Assembly: GCA_029961685.1 (NCBI GenBank)
Contig: JARWKL010000008.1
Coordinates: 34,969,619 to 35,033,618 of the forward strand
Source: Aristolochia californica
Taxonomy: Eukaryota > Streptophyta > Magnoliopsida > Piperales > Aristolochiaceae
Direction: 5' to 3'
Length of the DNA stretch: 64,000 nucleotides
The notes below the pieces were generated by a model that did not search any database, was not told the DNA's origin, and saw only the letters and a list, made by a program, of their open reading frames with translations. The position numbers and the translations under genes were made by a program. Positions 45,140 to 57,710 of the stretch are shown piece by piece. Numbering within the stretch: position 1 is the first letter of the stretch; each line of letters opens with the position of its first letter.

Positions 45140-46250
45140 TCAGAGTTAATGACCTGGTGGCAGACCTCGACGGAAGGAGGATCCCAAAGAGATGGGCATA
45201 GGAGGGCATCGGAACTCCATAGTGCCTTTTTCACTCATTGGGTGGCTCATGTACTAAAGACTTTTATGGAGGTGAAGGTGGAAAAATTCAAATCCTACAT
45301 CGAGGACCAAATAGCTTATGCCTATCCTTATATTGAGGTAAATACTACAAATTATTCAATTTGATTTTCCAATGTTAACTTCGGTAATGTTTTGTGTTAT
45401 AGAAAATTTTGATTTTGATTTTGATTTCACTAGTAATGTGGCAACACGAGTTGTCAAACATGCTATAATGGGTGTTGTATTTCAACAATAGTGGATTGTT
45501 ATGCTTGGGTGGTATAAGGAGCATGAAGTCCACCCCGCAACATTGTCTACTCCTTATAGAGGAGTTCCACTAGAGGAATGGCAATGGATGTGCATGAATA
45601 TGTTTGAGGGAGAGAGGTTTCAAGGTAATTTAAAATTGTATGAATTTTTTTGTAAAATTAATTATTTTTTATTTTATTATCTTTAATTTTCATTACAGAG
45701 ATATTCTCGAGTAAATGTTGAAAACATTGAAAAAAAATGTTTCACATACCACGGGGACAAAGAGGAGATGGTATTTATGTTTAATTTGGAGTATATTTTA
45801 TTTCAAATATACTATTATTCTAACATATTTGCATTCATTTGTCCTTATAAATATGTAAGGTACAAATTGCTCTGATATTGAGTAATGTCAGCTTACTCAT
45901 TGGTCCAATGTAGGCGGGTAGATTGACGAATTTGAAAAACAATATGTAAGTATGATTTTCTTATAAAGATTACATTTTATATTAATCTTAAATAATTATA
46001 AATTACAACCGAGTACTTTTTTACAGGAAGATATGTAGTGGTTGGTCCAAGAGGCACATGAGGCTAGTGAGCTAGTTGATGAGAGTGTCATTTTGAGACA
46101 GGTTCATGGATTTCGGTTTGGCTACATTAAGTGGTTGGGTTTGTCTCAACCACCTCTACCCAGGATGACTCTGAACATCTTCATCTGAGCTGCCTACACA
46201 TTTATAACAGGAGTTGCTAGTAACAAAAGAGGTGCCATCCAGAACTTAGG
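45140..46250 (+). pseudogene. CACTA TNP1/Ptta-like second coding region
   Basis: Several exon-like pieces are separated by AT-rich introns. Near 45500-45630 lies PLEEWQWMCMNMFEGERFQ, which recalls the 'W..VC.YF....F' block of plant Ptta/En-Spm proteins. The piece at 46035-46190 (QEAHEASELVDESVILRQVHGFRFGYIKWLG) recalls the 'DE..F..VLG....GR.RG.G' block. Copy A has the same pieces at 29150-28700. The match is by motif pattern only and the frames have stops. Confidence 0.5.
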
Positions 46251-46952
46251 AGTTGAAAAACTTAAAGCACCATGCTAAGGAGCAAGATGCAAAGTTTTTT
46301 TTAACAAATGCAGAATCAGATCCAGCAGCCACCAAATCCCCCTCTAGTGAATGGACTAGTTTTGTGTTCCTTTTCAATAAATTTTAATTTTATATTTTTT
46401 AATTTTTTTTTCTATTTTATAAAAAATATTTCATAGTATATTTTTTTGGCTATATATTATTTATTATATTTTTATGAATTAATAAAAAATGAAAAATAAA
46501 TAAATATATTTTTTGACAAATAATTATTTCTACAGTGAAATTAAAACTCGCTAGCAAAAAATTCTACCAATTATTTTTGCTAGTGAAATTGAATTTCACT
46601 AGGAATTTTTTTTATGAAAAAAAATCATTGGTAGAGATAATTTTTGCAAAGAAATTTAAATTTCACTAGCAATGGGAAAATTAATTTTAAAGGATTTTAT
46701 TTCTAGTTTTTACTGGTAGAGATTTTGTGCAAATAATTTTGATATTCGCTAGGAAAGATTTCTACCAGCAAAAAATGAATGTTAGCAAAATCCTCTACTA
46801 GTACAAATTAGCCAGCCAAAGTTGCCAATGAAAGTTTTGCTGATAGAAGGTTCTGCCAGTGAAAGTTTTGATGGCAAAAGGTTATGCCAACAAAAATTGA
46901 ATTTCTACTACTGTCAATTTTTGTTGGCATAAGTTAATATTTTTTTGTAGTG

Positions 46953-47556
46953 AGCTTCCCAATTTAGCTTGAGGGGGGATTTGAAGACACGAAAAACTCA
47001 AAGACCAACCTCCTACTTTCATGCAAAGGACGTCCATTCTCATGCAAAGAAGGATATCCACATGCATACAAAATAAGGGCCTACATCAACTTCCTCTCAT
47101 GCAAGAAGAAAACCCTAGAGAGCCACTTACAAATTGTCACATTTTTTATTTTGCTTAATGGCATAGCAGTAATATCATAATAGGACAAACAACAAAAGAG
47201 GAAACAAAAAAGGCGGAGAAGAAAGACAAACAAATATCGAGGTAATAGGGAGAGACATAGATAAAAACAAGCAAGAAGGGGGTTTGAAGAATGGTCTAGA
47301 GACAAGGGAAACCTGAGAAGCAAGAGAGAAGGGAAATAACCGACGAAGGGAAGAGGAGACCAAAAAGAAGAAGCGACAAGGTAAGTTCATTCATGCTATT
47401 AGACTTATGGTAGAATCATATTGATCTCCACTGCGTTGATAATAACAAAATAGGTAGCTTGAAAGTGTGATGCTAATGGTTTTATTTGTGTCATTAGACA
47501 CATTCCTTCTAGCATGAACATTATGAGGTCTACGACAAATGCTCAAGATAAACAAA
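46953..47556. other. Possible LTR fragment beyond the CACTA end
   Basis: Directly after the transposon end comes AGCTTGAGGGGGGA, a typical polypurine tract of the copia elements here, followed by TTTGAAGACACG. This suggests a 3' LTR at about 46980-47400, in which polypurine and pyrimidine blocks alternate. No second copy is in the window. Confidence 0.3.
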
Positions 47557-48850
47557 TGTTGAATCAAGTAGCCAAGTCAAGACTTAAAGCAAAAATGACA
47601 TTAAAGATTGCTGTTGAGAAGAACTTACAAAAAGAAGATAAACGAAGAATTGAAGATTAGAGTCAGGTCATATGCAACATCCTAGAACTCTAGTATGTAA
47701 GTAGATTGCCACCAAACTCCGATTGTTTATGCACATATTTTTTAATGCTGCTTTAGGACATGAATATTTTAAAATTGTGCTTAGCAAATGCTTTAAAATA
47801 TTTTATAACTTCTAAACCCCCTTATGATCAATTTTAATTATACTTTGAAAACACACTTAGAAATTTGACATTGGATTGATTGACCAGCATTTGCTAATGA
47901 TGGATCAACTGGAAGTGTACAAGCTAAGAATATAAAGCATGATCGATCAATTAGTGGTTAATGATCGATAAATCAGAACTAGGCCAAAATTTTTTGCCTG
48001 CTTGCAAAAAGTTGATATCTCATTGATCGATCAATATAAGTGAATGATTGATCAATTGAGTGTAGCATTTATATTTTTATCATAAATGACTTATTGACCT
48101 ATTGGAATGATCGATCAATATTTTACTATTGGGTCTAACAAGTTAAGTTGATCAACAACTAGTTTGGCTTGGGAAACTTATAAATACCCCTCCAAACATC
48201 TTGAGGACATATAATTATGCCTATATTTGAATATCAAAACTCTGAAAATTTTGATTTGAGCCTCACTTCCTCATTTTTATCCATTAGAAGAAAAAAATTC
48301 CGAAAGTTGCTCAAACTGTCATTCTCACTTCAATCTTCATACGCATTTCAATTTCTACCAAGCTCCTTTCACATTTTGATTCATGCTTGAATTCTGGAGA
48401 CTTGGATCTCGCTTAGAGCAAGGGTTGTCTCTCCAAAGCAATTTTTAATTTTGTATATTTTTCCTTTTTCATTTTCATTGAAAATTTGTAAAGGTTGTCT
48501 AGGACCTTGAGTATAGAAAAGAAAGACCACTAGAGCTAGAATCTAGTTGTAATCTCTTGGGAGATATTGAAATCGTGTAATAGGGTATTACATGTAGCTT
48601 AAAGAGATCTGAGATCTCTTTTGTATTTTTCCTACTATTAGAGGAAGATAGTGACAATTTTCCAAGCAAGGGTTCTTGGGTGGTGACTACCATTAGGGAA
48701 ACATTGATAAGAAAAAATATTTGTTCCTTTTTATGGTTGTGTGCTTATGTATTAATGTTACAATTCATGTTTAATTTCTATTGGAATGAATGATTAATTA
48801 AGCACACTACTAATTTTTAATTATTAAACTCAATTCACCCCTTTCTTGAG
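47557..48850 (+). repeat. LTR (family C), second copy
   Basis: It matches 19300-20755. Shared text includes GATTGATTGACC and GATCGATCAAT words (47875-48120, far fewer than in the first copy), AACAACTAGTTTGGCTTGGG and the TATAAATACCCC promoter at 48180. AGAGCTAGAATCTAGTTGTAATCTC, TTTTCCAAGCAAGGG and the end CTCAATTCACCCC also recur. The flanking sequence shows no gag, so it looks like a solo LTR or isolated remnant. Confidence 0.65.
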
Positions 48851-50400
48851 AAGCCAACTAAGCCTACACATAAGGCTCTTCCCCTTCCCTTCTCTCAAAA
48901 TTTCTTTCCTTTTTGCACTCTCCTCTTTGGTTCTTAGAGAGGAGAATTTAAATTTACTTTCTTTGGTTTTGTTGGCATTACAAATGTTGAAAATGAGATG
49001 TTATGGCTCAATAACATATAAAGATAAGAGTTTTTGGGATGTTAAATCTTAATGGTGGAGGTTATGCTCTCTTTTTTTCAGTAATCTCCTTTAAGTTATG
49101 TCTCTTTTAGAGATTAGGAAGTTGAAACTTCAAGCCTTTTAGTTAGTGTACCCAAATGACTTTGAATGAAGGATAGAAATTTTCAATTTGTATGTTGCAT
49201 TATTTCTTTTATAAAAACTTTACTTAGATCCTTGTTAAGGAGGGGTTCGAATCTCTGGGCTAATTAGATATTAGGGGATTTGAAAATTGAGATTTTCTCT
49301 AATGTAGCTGATGGGTTAGAGTGTAGATAAGAAAACTGAACTTTCATGTTTTAATACTAATTTATAGCATGAAGTTTTCTTATTAGACCCTCGTTAAGGA
49401 AAGGTTTTAATTTCTGGTTAAATGGAGATTAGAGAAGTTGGAACTTGTGGCCTTTCACCTATTACAAATGATAATGAGTTTATGCCTAGAAGAATTTAAT
49501 TGCATGGATTGTAACCTCCTCTTATAAAAATTCCCCTCTATTTGACCCTTATAGAAAGAGGGAGTTTGATTTCTAGTTGATGAAACTGTGATGTCAATTA
49601 ATGCCACTGAATTTTTGTGCATTTGTTAAGAAGTGTCATAGATTTCCTTCCTATTGAGTTTTTTGTGGGAATTAAATTACGATTTGGTAAAACCAAAGAT
49701 ATTAAAGTATGGGATTTAGGTCTGTATGATATGATTTTTAGTTTATGCTACCGAGTTGTACTATATGAGATGTAGACTGAAATAAATCCCTATTGAGTTT
49801 TGATGTGGGCTATTTGTCACAAAGGTGTAGAGAATTTAGTAATGTGATATGATCTTTATGCTATCATCATGTTTAAATTACGTTTTGGTTTAGACCCAAT
49901 GGTTGGGTACTATTAGGAAAGGAAATGTGATGATGTTCAAGTGTGGTAGTATGTAAAGGGGTTTAAAGTTAAGTTGTTAGTTGAAGTATAAACTGATTTG
50001 GTAGTATAAGTACTACATATGCTTTCTTCTTTATGCACATAATACATGATATTTCTATTTAGACCATGATTAGAATTTACCAAGCATTATAGCTCAGATT
50101 CTTTGTTTAAACATTTTCAGAGCATTGAGGAAGCAATCTAGTCTCATTGAGCATAACGACACAAGAATTTTGAGGGAATGCCTATTGGAGATCTAAGTAG
50201 GCAAATTTAGAATTCGATTACTTAGGAATTTTGTAATGCAGATACAAATTTGGAAAGACAATGTGTAATAGTATTGAGATGCTTCTTTTGAATATGAATT
50301 TGATAAAGTGATATAGGAAAGTTACTATCTTCAAAGATATGTTGGATATTGTGATAGATGGAATGCTAAGATTTAATTAGAGTAGAACTTAGAATTGTTT
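48851..50400. other. Non-coding stretch with imperfect long repeats
   Basis: From 49090 to 49600 the same phrases recur about every 200-250 bp: 'agattag..aagttg.aactt', 'cttgttaaggaggggtt', 'cgttaaggaaaggtttt' and 'cttatagaaagagggagtt'. This points to an old tandem repeat of two to three units. No coding frame is convincing and no transposon end was found. Confidence 0.4.
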
Positions 50401-51339
50401 TGGCACAAAAAAAATACAAAAAAAAATTGTATAGGCCGCGTCATTCCTAATATTTTGCAAGTAAGTTTTGGGGACATGAAATAAACACTCACTTATGGGA
50501 TCCACAACAAGTATTCTCAATCTTTCAAGATCCTCATCTCAAGGAGAGAAAAAATCCCTAATATTATAATTAAGATCAACTTCTAGAATCTTTAATAGAA
50601 AGACAATCAATCAAGATCCTATAATTGAGGATCAAAGAGAGGAAGGATAATTCAAAATTTGAATCGTTTCCTATATGTGTAGAACATAAGAGGAAAGACA
50701 ACCTAGACATTTCAAATTGTTTTCATTTTTTGTAAAATAAAAGTTGTATATAAAATGTAAATAACAATCAACCAATCAATCAATTCATTAGCAATTTTAT
50801 TCAAAGAATGATTGCAATTTGAATAATTTAACATATATGTTATCGACAAGATAGTCTTATATTAATTTTATTAGGGTGCCTAGTCAAGAATCCCAAGATG
50901 TGCTCCTTGTTCTATTTGACAATGGCATGGAGGGGTTGAGCCCTCCACCATAATGTTCAGAGAGAGGGATCTGGTTGGCTAGTAAGCCAACAAAACATGA
51001 TGAGGCCCATTAACACTATTAAAGGGTATATTGGCATTAATATTTTAAACTCAAGGGTATTGTATCCATATTTTAGTGGTACATCTTTTTTATATTTTTC
51101 TAAAAATTACTTAAAAACTTTTAATATTAGTTGTATTTTCACAATTTTAACAAAAAGAAAATTATAAGTTACAAAATAAATTGACAAAAATTTCCTCCTC
51201 CACCACATGAAATAATAAAACAGGAAAGTCAAGGAGATGGGAGGCCTTCCTTCCTGATAAAAACAAAAATAAAAATAAAGTAAAAAATAAAATCATTTCC
51301 TTTCGTTTAAGAGAGAAAATATAAGCTTTAGAAGATGAA
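50401..51339. other. Unassigned non-coding stretch
   Basis: Only short open frames and A-rich runs are present. Nothing recognised. Small direct repeats such as 'atcaatcaagatcctataattgaggatc' (50600-50635) are present. Confidence 0.25.
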
Positions 51340-51860
51340 CAAATGGCTGGTGTTTACACCTAATGGTTATAGCAGCAAGAGCCTTTCACCATGGGCAGTG
51401 AACCAGGTGCCTTGTACAGAAGTGGAATCCTTTTGAAAATCGTCTTGCATACCTGTGTTCTGCTCCTAATAAGAAGGCAACGAGAATAAAACCAGTTATG
51501 AGGCTAACCAGTAGCTTTCACAAATCCAGGAAAGTCGATGCCGTTTCTGTTCTCTTTTCTAATCACTTTCACGGGAATGGAAAAGGGAGGCTGGAGAGAA
51601 GAAAGGCTAAGCGGAATCAAAACTGAAAGTGACTCCTCATACCCGCGTTGCGTTCGGATTTCGGAGCAGAGCGCACTTCTGTATTTCCTTTTTCTTTCAT
51701 GGACTTTCATGGTTTTATCGAGGGAATTCAATGCGGGTAAGAAGATAGAGTCAGCTTTTGCTTTGTTTTGGAGTGCTAGGCAGGTAGCCGCGTAGGCTTA
51801 TCTCTTTCCAGTTGCAGGAGGGTTTGGAGTGAAAGATCTGTAATCCTTTAAATGGAGCAG
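51340..51860. other. Compositionally distinct segment, possibly organelle-derived
   Basis: About 500 bp is markedly less AT-rich than its neighbours, with text such as 'ggaatggaaaagggaggctgg', 'ctcctcatacccgcgttgcg' and 'tgctaggcaggtagccgcgtagg'. The style recalls plant mitochondrial intergenic DNA transferred to the nucleus. No gene was recognised, so this rests on composition only. Confidence 0.25.
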
Positions 51861-54067
51861 AATAGTGAAAGTGAAATTACAGCTCCACTTCGAGGGTAGG
51901 GCAAACTATCACCTTTTCGATCTACACAGTTTTTGTCTGTCCTCAGTCTACTTCTTTCATTTGATGTTTTGCTCGTCTTCTGATTTTCAGTGCCTTATTA
52001 TACTAATATATTCACTCTTTGCATTATAAAAAGAGCTAAAAGGTTGCATGGATGCGCACCATTTCTATTGAAAAGAGAAGTAATATCTAATATAAGGGAA
52101 ATTGCGTGAAAGTAGTTATAATAGACTCAAGTGTCAATCCGGTGAACCTTTCTTATTATGGACATTGCCTCTTCATGGATTTTTCAAGTGTTGTAAAGAC
52201 TGAAAATGAATAGTTCAGTTACATCTGCACTTGGAAATGAGTTTTTTTTTTAATCATATAAATTTTTTTTTAATAGAAAAGAGAATTATATCTAGTGGGG
52301 ACTTGCTTCATTTTCATTTCTCTGGCTTATTCACATTTTAAAGTCCATTTTAAAGTTTAATACGTTATTATTTATAATATTTTTGAGGCAATAAACATTT
52401 ACATTTTTTAGAATACAACTTTCAAAAAAAAAAAAAATAAACCTTTTATTGGACCCTATAAATCAAAGTCGACTCACTTAAGTCAAGAAGCTTGTCATGT
52501 TGCACAAAATAAAACAAATAACTTAGATGTAAGTTAAACTATGTTAGACACAATAAAGCCAAGTTGGCCAGTTAATTTGCAAGATATAAAGTCTAGCCAA
52601 GTTAATCTTCTTGACCTAGAAGACTCTGGTCCAAATCCAAGTCAACTCACCCCAGTTGTTGATCAACTCGGCAATAAGCTAAAGCATGAACCAACCCAAA
52701 TATTTCATCGTATAAAATTTTCTCCAATGTTAATTTTGAATATCGAGACTTTTATATACTTACAATGAGAGTTTAGACTATAAAAAATGATTGACAACAA
52801 TGTCTAAGGTAGTTGTGTGATAAGATCCCATTTAATGGACCAAATAGACAATCAAATCAACATCTTGTATTGTTCTTAAACTGGTTAGTACAGGTAGACA
52901 TCCATCAATTGATAAAAACATTTTTCTACTTCTCTCAACGTTTTAGAAAAAAATTTACAAAATTCTAAACTTAAACTTTGTTTCCCCATTTATAGTGGTT
53001 GTTTTTAGGGGCCAAATGATTGTTGTTTTTTGTTATTTTGAAGGGTTATTACTCTTACTTTTAAAGGTTTAGTGTCATTTCACTTATATTTCTATTCTTA
53101 TTATCATTTTCCATGTTTTTAAAAATAGTTCAGATTATTTTCTACAACTTAGGTTCGCTTATGCAACCATATCTAAACAAACAATGAAAAAACATTTTCT
53201 CCTTTTCTAACTTTTCTATTGAAAGAAGTTTCTATTAAAAAGGATCACATTTCTAGTTCTCTTGTTGGTGTTGCAACAAAAAATAATGGAAAAATTAAAT
53301 ATAATGAGCACATCTATATTTGAAGCAAAATGAAAGGTTTTTTAAACATTAATAATTAGATACATTCAGTAAATATATACATTCAACACTGTAAAACTAT
53401 TAAATTTCATAAATGAACTAGATTCCTAAGAAAAGCACAATGTTACAAGGGCTAGTTTGGCAGTTTGGCCGCTTGAACATGAACGCGACCTTATTAACGG
53501 ATCAAAACATTGCAAGACTTAATTGAAAATGGATAAAAACCTTTTTGATCAACCATGTATGTTAGTTCTATTGATGAACCAACTGACTCAGCTTGATCAA
53601 TGGGGTAATAATTATGACATAGGGTAGTTGTCCTCACATGGTAGAGATGTAGTGGAGTTGGTCCTCCCTCTTCTATTTTTTTTTTTTTTTTTTGGTAGTC
53701 CTCTCCTATGCCTTACTTAAGATTGATGGTAGAAAGGGTAAAGCCTCCTCCCCAAGTGCCACCTAGGGTGGCCCCCTCCCATGGAGATGGAAGGGCAAAG
53801 GGGGTTGTTGCCTCTCTCCTTGCCCTTTTCACTTCAACAATGGTGGTGCAAACCAACCCCTCCCTTGATTTTGTTGTTGTTGTTATTGTTGTTCTGAGCA
53901 AAGAGTATTTCTACTACTTTTAGTTGTATTGAAGTTTTACGTGTCAAAGAAAGTGTGAAGACCCCTTCCAAATTGGTTTGCTAGTAATTGAGGACCTCAT
54001 CATCACTATCGTATGGAAATGCTCATTACCAAAATCAGGAGGGGGGGTGTGGGGGGGAGAGTGGGTG
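51861..54067. other. Unassigned non-coding stretch
   Basis: No conserved coding block. It includes A- and T-runs (52420, 53680) and a short GC-richer part at 53740-53830 with overlapping open frames on both strands, neither with a known domain. It is probably intergenic DNA with old repeats. Confidence 0.25.
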
Positions 54068-54152
54068 GGACGCTCTAGGCTCTACCCATTCCCTCTAGAG
54101 ACCGAGAGTGGGGGGGGACGCTCTAGGCTCTACCCATTCCCTCTAGAGACCG
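54068..54152. repeat. Tandem duplication, 48-bp period
   Basis: The unit GGGACGCTCTAGGCTCTACC to CTAGAGACCG occurs at 54068-54104 and 54116-54152, separated by a G-rich spacer. The two copies are identical over 37 bp. Confidence 0.9.
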
Positions 54153-54209
54153 CATCAAGGCTTAAGTTAGATGACATTATCCCAAGTTCAACCAATTGTT
54201 AAAACTAGT

Positions 54210-54672
54210 TGATGTTTACTTTATGGAAAAGAGAAATACTACATTGACTTATTGTAATAAAAGTACATGAACCTCTATTTATAATAGAGGAAGGTAGTAG
54301 AGTCCAATTACAATTAAACTACCATTGTCCCAATTACACCCAAACTCTGACACTTAATGATAAGTCCTAGAATAATTAAACAACCCCATATAAATAGAAG
54401 ACTAACATAATTAAAACACCTTTAAACTGAAAATCCTCTATGGTCTTTGCATCTATAATACATGTGGTTCTATTAGACTTCTTATTGTGTAAGACTTCTT
54501 ATGCTACCTCACGTAATCATGGTGGGTCCCATATCTTATAGGCTTGGGCCCATCTTCCAACACTCTTGGATATGTGGGCCTTCCTTGGTCTTATGAGCTT
54601 GGGCCCACCTTCCAACACACTTGGATATGTGAGCCTTCCTTGGCCGTGTGGGCTTGGGGCCTTATTCCAACA
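54210..54672 (-). repeat. LTR1 of the chain (3' LTR of unit 1)
   Basis: On the plus strand it begins TGATGTTTACTTTATGG, a mutated version of TGTTGAATTTATGG. It ends TTCCAACA before CTCCCCCTCAAG. The promoter palindrome CCTCTATTTATAATAGAGG is at 54272-54290. Confidence 0.88.
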
Positions 54673-55031
54673 CTCCCCCTCAAGCTGGGGGTGAGAGAAC
54701 ATCATGAACTCCTAGCTTGGTGAAAATGATATATAGGATCTTCTCGTATAAAATGGTAGTCCTCCATATCTTCCAACACTTCCCCTCACGCTGGTGCTCT
54801 CTTCCATGAGGCCCAACTGACATAAGATAAGTGAGAGTAAAATCACTCCAAGCTCTATGATATCGCTCCATATTCCAGTCATAACCCATGCTGGATGTAG
54901 TACACACTCCTATCATGCTCAGGTAGTGGCACTCCTATCTTTCACAGGTAATGGGTCTATACGTAGTGTTCAGAAGTGAAGTAAAAACTCCTCCATCACC
55001 ATGACTCTCAAGTGGTAGAAATGGGTGATCA

Positions 55032-55200
55032 ATGTCTGTCATTCACAAGACGACTATAAAAGACGTGCTATGTGTAAATGCCTGCCATTCACAAGAAGAT
55101 AATAAAAGACGTAATATATGGGTAATGCCTGTCATTCACAAGAAGACAATAAAAGACGTAAGGGTAATGACTGTCATTCACAAGACGGCAATAAAAGACC
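55032..55200. repeat. Minisatellite in internal 1, about 45-52 bp unit
   Basis: Four units each contain TGTCATTCACAAGA (or TGCCATTCACAAGA) followed by a run to ATAAAAGAC. Homologous arrays occur at 57513-57710 and 60593-60730, so the array is part of the family. The open frames through it are repeat artefacts. Confidence 0.88.
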
Positions 55201-56570
55201 CATGGGTATATATATAAAAGTCTCAATGGACTTAAAAGACCCAACAATGATGGATTTAAACTCCCAACCGAAGGAACACGCAAAAGGTCCAAAGATGTAT
55301 ATGAGAGTCAAATAAAGGATGGTAGGAGTAATGTTGTCAAATACCCAATAGGAAATGGGTAAATAGAAAGATAGGATGCTGAGGCCCCAACTTCTTCAAT
55401 AATAATGTCTCATCCAAAGAGACACAATAGTTGTAGCTAAAATATGCATGAGCCCATATAACACGAACGAAAATAATAAAAATCCTTGAAAAAAGACCCA
55501 TAAAATTATCCGATGCGAGTATGTACCAAATAATATGTTGACCAAGGAATATGTTGTGAATAATTAAAAACAATAATCCAGCCAGAGAAATAGGATTGAG
55601 TCAAGCCAAGTCAGGTATCACCAATAATTACCACAATTATTATTGCATGTCAGGATTCTTGATCTTCAATTTTCTTTGATCTTTCTTCTACTTCTTCTTC
55701 TTCTTCTTCTCCTCAAGTCGTGTGGTAATGGCTGTGATCCCAGCTTGAACCAAATAACATAGATGTAGAAAATATGCAGTAGTATAGTGGTAGATAACTA
55801 GTAAATGATGAAATTCCTTAAGAGAAATAAGGACATGTGAAATAATTCGGTTTAAATTCAGATTTTTCAATGCAATAGGATACCATCATGACCTATGATT
55901 CTTCCAATGCGAATTTATCCTTAAATATATCAGATTGACATTAAATTTTCTCCTTATGAAACTATATTTAAATATATTTCATCCAAGTTTAACATCACTT
56001 CATAAAATATACTTCTATTGAGATATAATCTGGTTAATTTCGGTCTCTTTAAATTTGGCAGAACTAAGTACTCTTTTGCTAGTATAACCATTGGCTCTTC
56101 CAAGAATAATATCTCCTTATAAAACACTCATATCAAGAATTGGTTAAATAGGTAAGAAAATAGACTTATAGATCTTTCTTTTGATATATAATTCTTCATA
56201 TAAACTCTCATTCATGATAGCATAAAATAGCTCGGAAGTTGAAACTTTTTGCTACTGCTCGAACCTCTTTTGTAATCTGACCTATGCTATTTCAAATATC
56301 GATTTATTTTCGTAGATAACTCTGATTAAAAAAAAAATATTTTCCTTTGAATATAGACTCGAATATCTTTCCATCAATACATAATATGCAATATGAAAAG
56401 CTCATTCTAGAAGTGAGAACTCAAGGCAAACAACAGGTATAAGGATTGAAAAGAGAAAAAAACAAATGATAAATACGAACCTAAACTACTAGAGATTATA
56501 AATCAGAAAAAAGAATCACATTACCTCTGTGGGTTGACCAAGTCAACTCAAAGAACCTGCGCCATTACCC

Positions 56571-57027
56571 TGTTGAATTGATGGAAAAGAGAAATACTTC
56601 ATTGACTTATTGTAATCAGAGTACATAAACCTCTATTTATCATAGAGGAATGTAGTAGAGTCCAATTACAATTAAACTACCTTTGTCCCAATTACACCCA
56701 AACTATAACACTTAATGATAAGTCCTAGTATAATTAAATAACTCAATATAAATAGAAGACTAACATAACTAAAACACCTTTAAATTGAAACTCCTCTATG
56801 GTCTCTACTTCCATAATAATTGTGGTTCTATTAGACTTCTTATTGTGTGAGACTTCTTATGCCACCTCATGTGATCATGTGGCTCCCATATAATATGGGC
56901 TTGGGCCCATCTTACAACACTCTTGGACATGTGGGGCTTCCTTGGTCTTATGAGCATGAGCCCATATTCCAAAACATGGATATGTGGGCCTTCCTTGGTC
57001 GGGTGGCCTTGAGCCCATATTCCAACA
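56571..57027 (-). repeat. LTR2 of the chain (shared)
   Basis: Begins TGTTGAATTGATGG and ends TTCCAACA, 457 bp. The left flank ends CTGCGCCATTACCC, a strongly mutated primer site. The right flank is a polypurine tract. It therefore acts as 5' LTR for unit 1 and 3' LTR for unit 2. Confidence 0.9.
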
Positions 57028-57412
57028 CTCCCCCTCAAGCTGGGGGTGAAAGAACATCATGAACTCCTAGCTTGTTGCAAATGATGTATAAGATCTTCTC
57101 GTATAAAATGGCAGTCCACCATATCTTCACACACTCCCCCTCACACTGGTGCTCTCATCCATGAGGCCCAGATGACATAAGATAAGTGAGAGTAAAATAA
57201 CTCCAAGCTCTATGACATCACTCCATACTCCAGTCATAACCCATGTTGGATGTAGGGCACACTCCAATCATTCTCAGGTAGAGGTACTCCTATCTTTCAC
57301 AGGTAGTGGGTCTATACGTAGTGCTCAGAAGTGAAGTAAAAACTCCTCCATCATCGTGTCCCTCCACAGGACAACGACTCTCAAGTGGTAGGAGTAATAA
57401 ATGCCAATTAAA

Positions 57413-57438
57413 GGGGGGGGGGGGGGGGGGGGGGGGGG
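57413..57438 (+). repeat. Poly-G tract, 26 nt
   Basis: Lies between GCCAATTAAA and TAGCATATATGTAGTAATAAG. The same place is GCCAATTAAGGGGGTAACATA in internal 3 (60505) and a 23-nt G run in the copy at 62324, so the length varies among copies. Confidence 0.92.
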
Positions 57439-57512
57439 TAGCATATATGTAGTAATAAGCTCCTCCATCACAGTGTCCCAACCCAAACACTAACTCTCAT
57501 AGGTAGAAATGG

Positions 57513-57710
57513 GTGATAAATTCCTTTCATTCACAAGATGACTATAAAAGATGTGATACGTGATAAATGTCTATCATTCACAAGACAACAATAAAAGTCA
57601 TAATAAGTGGGTAATGCCTGTCATTCACAAGATGACAATAAAAGACGTGATACATGATAAATGTCTGTCATTCACAAGACAATAATAAAAGACGTAATAA
57701 GTGGGTATAT
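57513..57710. repeat. Minisatellite in internal 2
   Basis: Four units of about 50 bp with TCATTCACAAGA and ATAAAAGA(C/T)GT as fixed words, homologous to 55032-55200. Confidence 0.88.

Larger units (their letters stand above)
44055..46952 (+). mobile_element. CACTA (En/Spm) transposon remnant, copy B
   Basis: The right part of a CACTA element lies in plus orientation. It holds the end of the TNP2-type reading region, a spacer like copy A and a second coding region at 45140-46250. An AT-rich tail has subterminal repeats ('ctagtgaaattgaatttcactagg', 'gccagcaaaa'). It ends TTTTTTGTAGTG at 46952; the complement, CACTACAAAAAAA, is the classical terminus. The left end is missing: the sequence joins the copia-4 tail at about 44000. 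It matches copy A over 1.6 kb in inverted orientation. Confidence 0.82.

Noticed and set aside
55032..55200. CRISPR-like array
   Set aside because: The units are contiguous diverged copies without unique spacers and belong to a plant retrotransposon minisatellite.
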